Assembly (NCBI GenBank): GCA_963576725.1
Contig: OY755237.1
Location: 61,495,873 to 61,559,872 of the forward strand
DNA length: 64,000 nucleotides
Origin: Azorinus chamasolen
Lineage: Eukaryota; Mollusca; Bivalvia; Cardiida; Solecurtidae
Direction of reading: 5' to 3'
Position numbers and translations under genes: made by a program. This document shows positions 54,501 to 60,500 of the stretch, one piece after another (position 1 is the stretch's first letter; each line of letters starts with the position of its first letter). The notes below the pieces were generated by a model that saw only the letters and a program-made list of their open reading frames with translations, was not told the DNA's origin and did not search any database.

Positions 54501-57500
54501 CGTGTGTCCTGAATAAATGTAATTTAGATTAAATTTGAATAACCGAAATAGACTATATTTTCTACAGACAGTTTTCAGCGAGAGTCAAATGGCGTTAAGA
54601 ATTGACGGCTGAATTGTCAAAGTGGAAAATACAAGCATTGTTTAACAATAGAGTGCATTCAGTATGAAGGTACATGTACATGTATATACTTTTCAAGAGG
54701 ATGAGAAATGACAAATATATCACATTCTGATCATATTGTTCTAACCCGGGTCTATACTGTCTGCAAAAAGCAGTGCATCCATTCCTTCATTCAGTGGCAG
54801 AAAAAAAATTGCAAATTAAATTTTGATTTTTTTTGTTATTCTTCATTGTAGGTGTTTTGTGCCTTCGTCGCCGCTGTCTTGCAATACCTGTACCTGGTGG
54901 TGTTTTGTGTGATGTTGGCGGAGGGTATTGAGATTGGAATCACGGTTATGTTTGTGTTTGTAAAGAGGTCCAGAGTTAAACCACTGATGATTGGCGCATG
55001 GGGTAATATACTTACTACACGCTCAACAATTATAACACCATACAATAGAATCCCTCTAAACCGAGCGTTAAATTTAGTTTTGAGACATGTGTTAGCTTAA
55101 TGCAGGGTGAAAGTCGTGCAGAAAGCTTTCCTGCATGATTTTCGACCTGCAATTAGCAGCCACTTGCCTAAAAGTATCTAAATAATTCTCTACTAGAATT
55201 CCGGTTTTGCGGGGGTTTATTGTAGAATGGTTTCAATTTGACTTTAACATTTTCGATTAGATCTTGACCATATATATTGGGATAACTGTACAGCAGATAA
55301 GAGAGGAGGGGGTAGTTTCACTCTAAGGTGTTATTGTTTATGTCCACGAATTCGAAACTCAGAAAGTCAGCCATTACTTAAACATTGAGTTATTATGGAA
55401 TAATATATCGTTTGAATAAACCATCTTTAGATTTGATTTAAAAATAAATGAAATCGAAATATCAACAGCTACACAACACTTCTCCAAGGTTGTGGCTGTA
55501 TATACACTGTCTAAAGCTAAGCATAATCATTAACATTTTAGGGCATATGTTTCAGGTATTACAGATAATCAATTTCCTTTCAGAAAACATGTGACAAACC
55601 ACTTGATTCACCACATATAGTAAAACCAATAAGGGACCTACTTTAGGATGGCAGAGGCAGGTGGCAGCTTAATGCGGGACGAAGGTTATGCAGAAAGTTC
55701 CTATAGGAGCTTTCTGCATAACGTTTGTCCTGCATTAAGCAGCCACCTGCTTATAAAGACAGAAATGTTTATTCATTAAGTGGTCGCATTAGAGGTGTTC
55801 TACTGTATTTCTAGACCAGAGAGTACCTATCATTATTTTGTTTTTATTCTTCTCAAGACTTGTTTTAACCCTTTACTCCATAAATACACCTTTGCAAACA
55901 GAAAAGTCTAGGGCCTATTATGTTTGCTTATGAAATAATTTAGATCTGACTCTTCCTTTTCTGCCATGATAAAAACTACATGTGTCCATGTGCTATTATT
56001 GAAAATAAACTGATTAATATTCATCTGTGTCAAAGACATCTAATGGCGTCTCTATCATGTTTAGCGTTGCTTCATAAGAAAACATAACAATAGTCTGTTA
56101 TCTCTTGTGTCCTTTTCACTTCAGTGATTCCAGCATTAATAGTGGCCATATCCCTTGCAGCGACACAGGCAGATGGTTATGGAAACGATAACTTGTATGT
56201 ACATATCAGTTTGAAGCTTAAAGTAAAACGCTACAACGAAATAATAAATGTAGAGATATTCATATTCCAAACTTCGCTCATTAACTTATAAATGTAATCG
56301 ATTACATCATTGTAATATTTGGAATTGCCCCCTGGTCATTTTTATGGGTTTTTTAAACCCGGTTGTTTGATATATTGCACAGCAAGCTGTATGTAATTCG
56401 TAATTCTCGTTCAATAGTTTGTTTAGTGAAGCCTTATAGCTACAGAAATATTGTTTCTGTTTGTAACTTATAAATTTAATCGATTACATCATTGTAATAT
56501 TTGGAATTGCCCCCTGGTCATTTTTATGGGTTTCTTTTAAACCCGATTGTTTGATATCTTGTATAGCAAGCTGTATGTAATTCGTAATTCTCGTTCAATA
56601 GTTTGTTCAGTGAAACCTTATAGCTCCAGCAATACTGTTGTATTCCGTAACTCTCAGCAAATGGTTTGTTTAGTGAAGACTTATAGCTACTACAGCAATA
56701 CTCACTTGTTGATCAATCAAATATAGCAATAACTCTAAACCGGACATTCAAATTAGTATTAATATCTGTCTATAAGACAGGTAGGAGCTTAATACAGAGT
56801 GAAAGTCTTTCATCCTACAATAAGCAGCCGTCTGCATGAAAAGATCTAAATTCTTCATTACTAAATTTCTATCTTTTTACTGTGCAATGGTACGCATCAA
56901 GTACAGTAAATCGTAAAGCTATCTAAACCGATATTCCAGTATAGAAAAAAGTTAGGTGCTTTAAGACAGCTCCTAAAGATTTCTGTGTGGCTTTCATCCT
57001 GGATTAAGCTTCAACGTGTCTCCATTTATGCTAATTTTAATGTCCGGTTTAAAGGGGTTTTACTGTAGTTTGAGGAGATGGAACTAATCATGAATAAGAT
57101 ATGTAGCATTGGGAGACTTTCATACCTGTAGCTACTACATATTCATGGCTGACCTTTGCTAGATGCGCTGTTGCAATACTCCTAGCACATACAGTAAAAC
57201 CTCTATATAACGACCACTAAATTACATCTTGTATTTTGTGCTAAAGGCACGTGGCTGCTTAAAGCAAGGTGAAAGTAAAACAGAATGCTCCTATAGGAGC
57301 GTTCTGTTTTACTTTCACATTGCTTTAAGCAGTCACCTGACCTAAATAACAACTAATTAACACAAGTTTGTGTCCGTTATAGGGAGGTTTTACTGTATGT
57401 GCATGTACTATGACGTTTAATTTATTTTGGTAAGCCCACGACAAAATATTTTAGATACTTTTACCGGTATTACGTATTTAATGTGACTTGTATAATTCTT

Positions 57501-60500
57501 AAACGATTGTATCTTCAGCTGTTGGTTGTCAGTTGACAGTGGGCTTATATGGGCGTTTGTCGGACCAGCAGCTGCAATCATTGTGGTATGTTATTCTATA
57601 TTATCCCTTTAAACACTGAATTTTCAGAGTTGAATAACCCATCAATGTTAATTGGTAGCGTCCATAAAGTATGAAGGGGTAACATTTATGAGGGTATTTT
57701 GACTGACAAGCATTGCATACCCTAATCAGAGTGCTCCTGTAGGGACCATCTGATCTGGATCTATACTGTTCGTACATAGCAGTACACTAATGCCCTGCAT
57801 GCAAAGGGTTAAACGTTCAAGGATGTTACTGGGTCGTGCAAGCAATTCACATTACACGCTTCCTCGTACTACCATGGTTCATACTCGTCAACATTGCTGT
57901 GACATATTCTCTATATTTTAACAAGGTAGTGTAGAACCAGGTTAGGTGGCACTGTATGTAACCTGGGTTTGCAAACCCAAAATACATGTTTTATGAGAAT
58001 TTGTCCTTTATTGTCTTATTTTATATAAGACAATATGCACATTGATGACCGGTATGAACATCTTATTTAATACATGCATCTAGTGCAGTGAAATCTCGTT
58101 ATAACCTCGGCAATCATCTGCCTAGACATGTTTGCATACATTTCAGTTTAGATGGGACTTAATGTATAACTTAATTTTCATTACAACGGCATTTTGATAC
58201 AACCACACTTTCTGTGGGAATGAATAAGGTCATTTTGAAGAGAGTTGAGTGTACTTTGTAAAATATAAGACACAGACTATTATGAGTTTCTATTTCATAC
58301 ATGTATCACTGATATTATGGTTTCTATATCTTTTGCAGTTTAATTTGATCATCCTGATCATAGTTATAAAAGTCATGTTTTCCACAAAAGCAATGGAACA
58401 AAAGAAGAAAATAGAAAAGGCAAAGTAAGTACCAATGCAACTATAATAAAAGATACCATTTGACAAAATGTTCGCCTTTGAAGTGAAAAGTTTAGGTCTG
58501 ATTATCGCTAAAAGTAAATACTTAAAATAAATGTACAATGTCTCTAAAGCGTCCACCTTGTGAATATACATAAGTCTCTAAGCAAATGGTGTCTTTATGC
58601 ATGCCAAAACATTTATGCAGAAAGCTCCAGCAGGAAAGTCCTTTATAACTTTCGTCTTGCATCATGCTATATCACCTCCATTTAAAACTCGGATCAGACG
58701 TCCCCTGTATGAACCGTCTTATCAGGGTCTGCTCTGTTTGCTTATGAAATAATATAGATCTGATTCTACAGTTTCTGCCATGACCAATTTGTCCTGATTT
58801 TGTATGTCATTATAAACCATTCGGCTAATTAATATGCATGGTTCCATGATGCATTGCATGAATATTGATGAGGGAAAGGATGTCTCTTGATGAGGGAAAG
58901 GGGAAATAAAAGGGTGCCAATAATAGAATCACTCTGTGTCTCATCTAGGTCTAAACTATTTGCAAAGGTATCACAATATCGCCAGTAGAGTGCTGGAGAG
59001 TATTATTCCATATTTATCCATACGATACTATTAAGGAAACCGAAATAGTCTGTGAGTATTAGTCTTAAAGGACTACATATGTTAATCATTTCCCTGTTGA
59101 ATATTCATATAAAGAATAATGATATCATGAATATGGTTTTTATAATTGCATATTAATATTATGATTGTCTTAGTATTGCTTAACACCGTAGAGTCAGATC
59201 TGTTGTAATTTCATAAGCAAGGAAAGGATTAACAAACGTTACAATGTATAACCCTGTCCCTGATGAATATGCGTGTAGGAAATAATGACGTCATGAATAA
59301 TAATAAGATTATTTTTTATAATGGCATATGAACACAGGACATTTTGGCTCAGACAGAAGCTGTATAATCAGATCTATATTACACCATAAGCAAACAGAGC
59401 AGACCCTGATCAGACGGCTCCTACAGGTGCCGTCTGATCTGGGTCTACTCTGTTTGCAGATGCGTCAAAATGCGCTTACATAAAGGAAAGGGATACCTTG
59501 TGACAATTTCTTTTGATTTGATACTGTTACCATTTTGATTTAACCATGCCCACGTTTACGAAAATCATAAAATGTAAACATATAGAAAATGTTCTCTAAC
59601 GACCTTAATAATAATCATCTAGATCCATCCAAAGCTTGCCCATGTTTATCACTCACTCCAATGTCTGCCTTCAGAACTGGGATACGCTCACTGTTAGTTC
59701 TAGTGCCATTAATGGGAGTTTCCTGGATAATTGGCATATTCTACATCAACGAGGATTTTTACTGGATACAGTATATATTCGCAATATGCAATGGTTTGCA
59801 GGTAAGTCTCACTTAAAACCTTTTAACACATGTCCCACAATCCCATTATTGGGACATTTGCAAACGGTATAGACCCAGATCAGGACCCCTTAACCATGGT
59901 CTGAACTGTTTGTTGTACATATATATGTCATATGAACAAGGGAATTATTTCATTTGCTATAGAATAAGATCCATGTTAGTCCATTAGCAAACAGAACAGA
60001 CCAACAGCCGATAACGTATACAGGACCTGTTTGATTCGAGTCTACTTTGTTTGCAAAAGCTCTACATATGTGAATGTATCAGATAACTGTAAAGATAATG
60101 TATTTGTTAAGCAAGGTTGTGTGTATATCAATTAACCATTTGCCTGATAGAGTCGCCTTGTCACGCTTTTGATCTGTAGAAGCCCTTTGATCAAGGTATG
60201 TCCTCTTTGCTTTTGAAACGATATACTAAATTCTACTTGAAATGTATTTCCGGATAATATTCCAGTAATTACCTTTGCAACACAGGATGAATTCAATCCA
60301 GAGAACACGCCGAGAATATCTGTGCCTCACTGGGATCTTATATTTGACATTGATTGTGTTTTGGTAGAGAAACTGAATATACAGTAAAACCTGTCTACAG
60401 CGAACATTAAACTAAGCAGTTTATTGAAGGACGAAAGTTATGCAGAAAGCTCCTCTTTACAACCCTGTCTCTTTCTATATTTATTCCAAATTTCAATACC

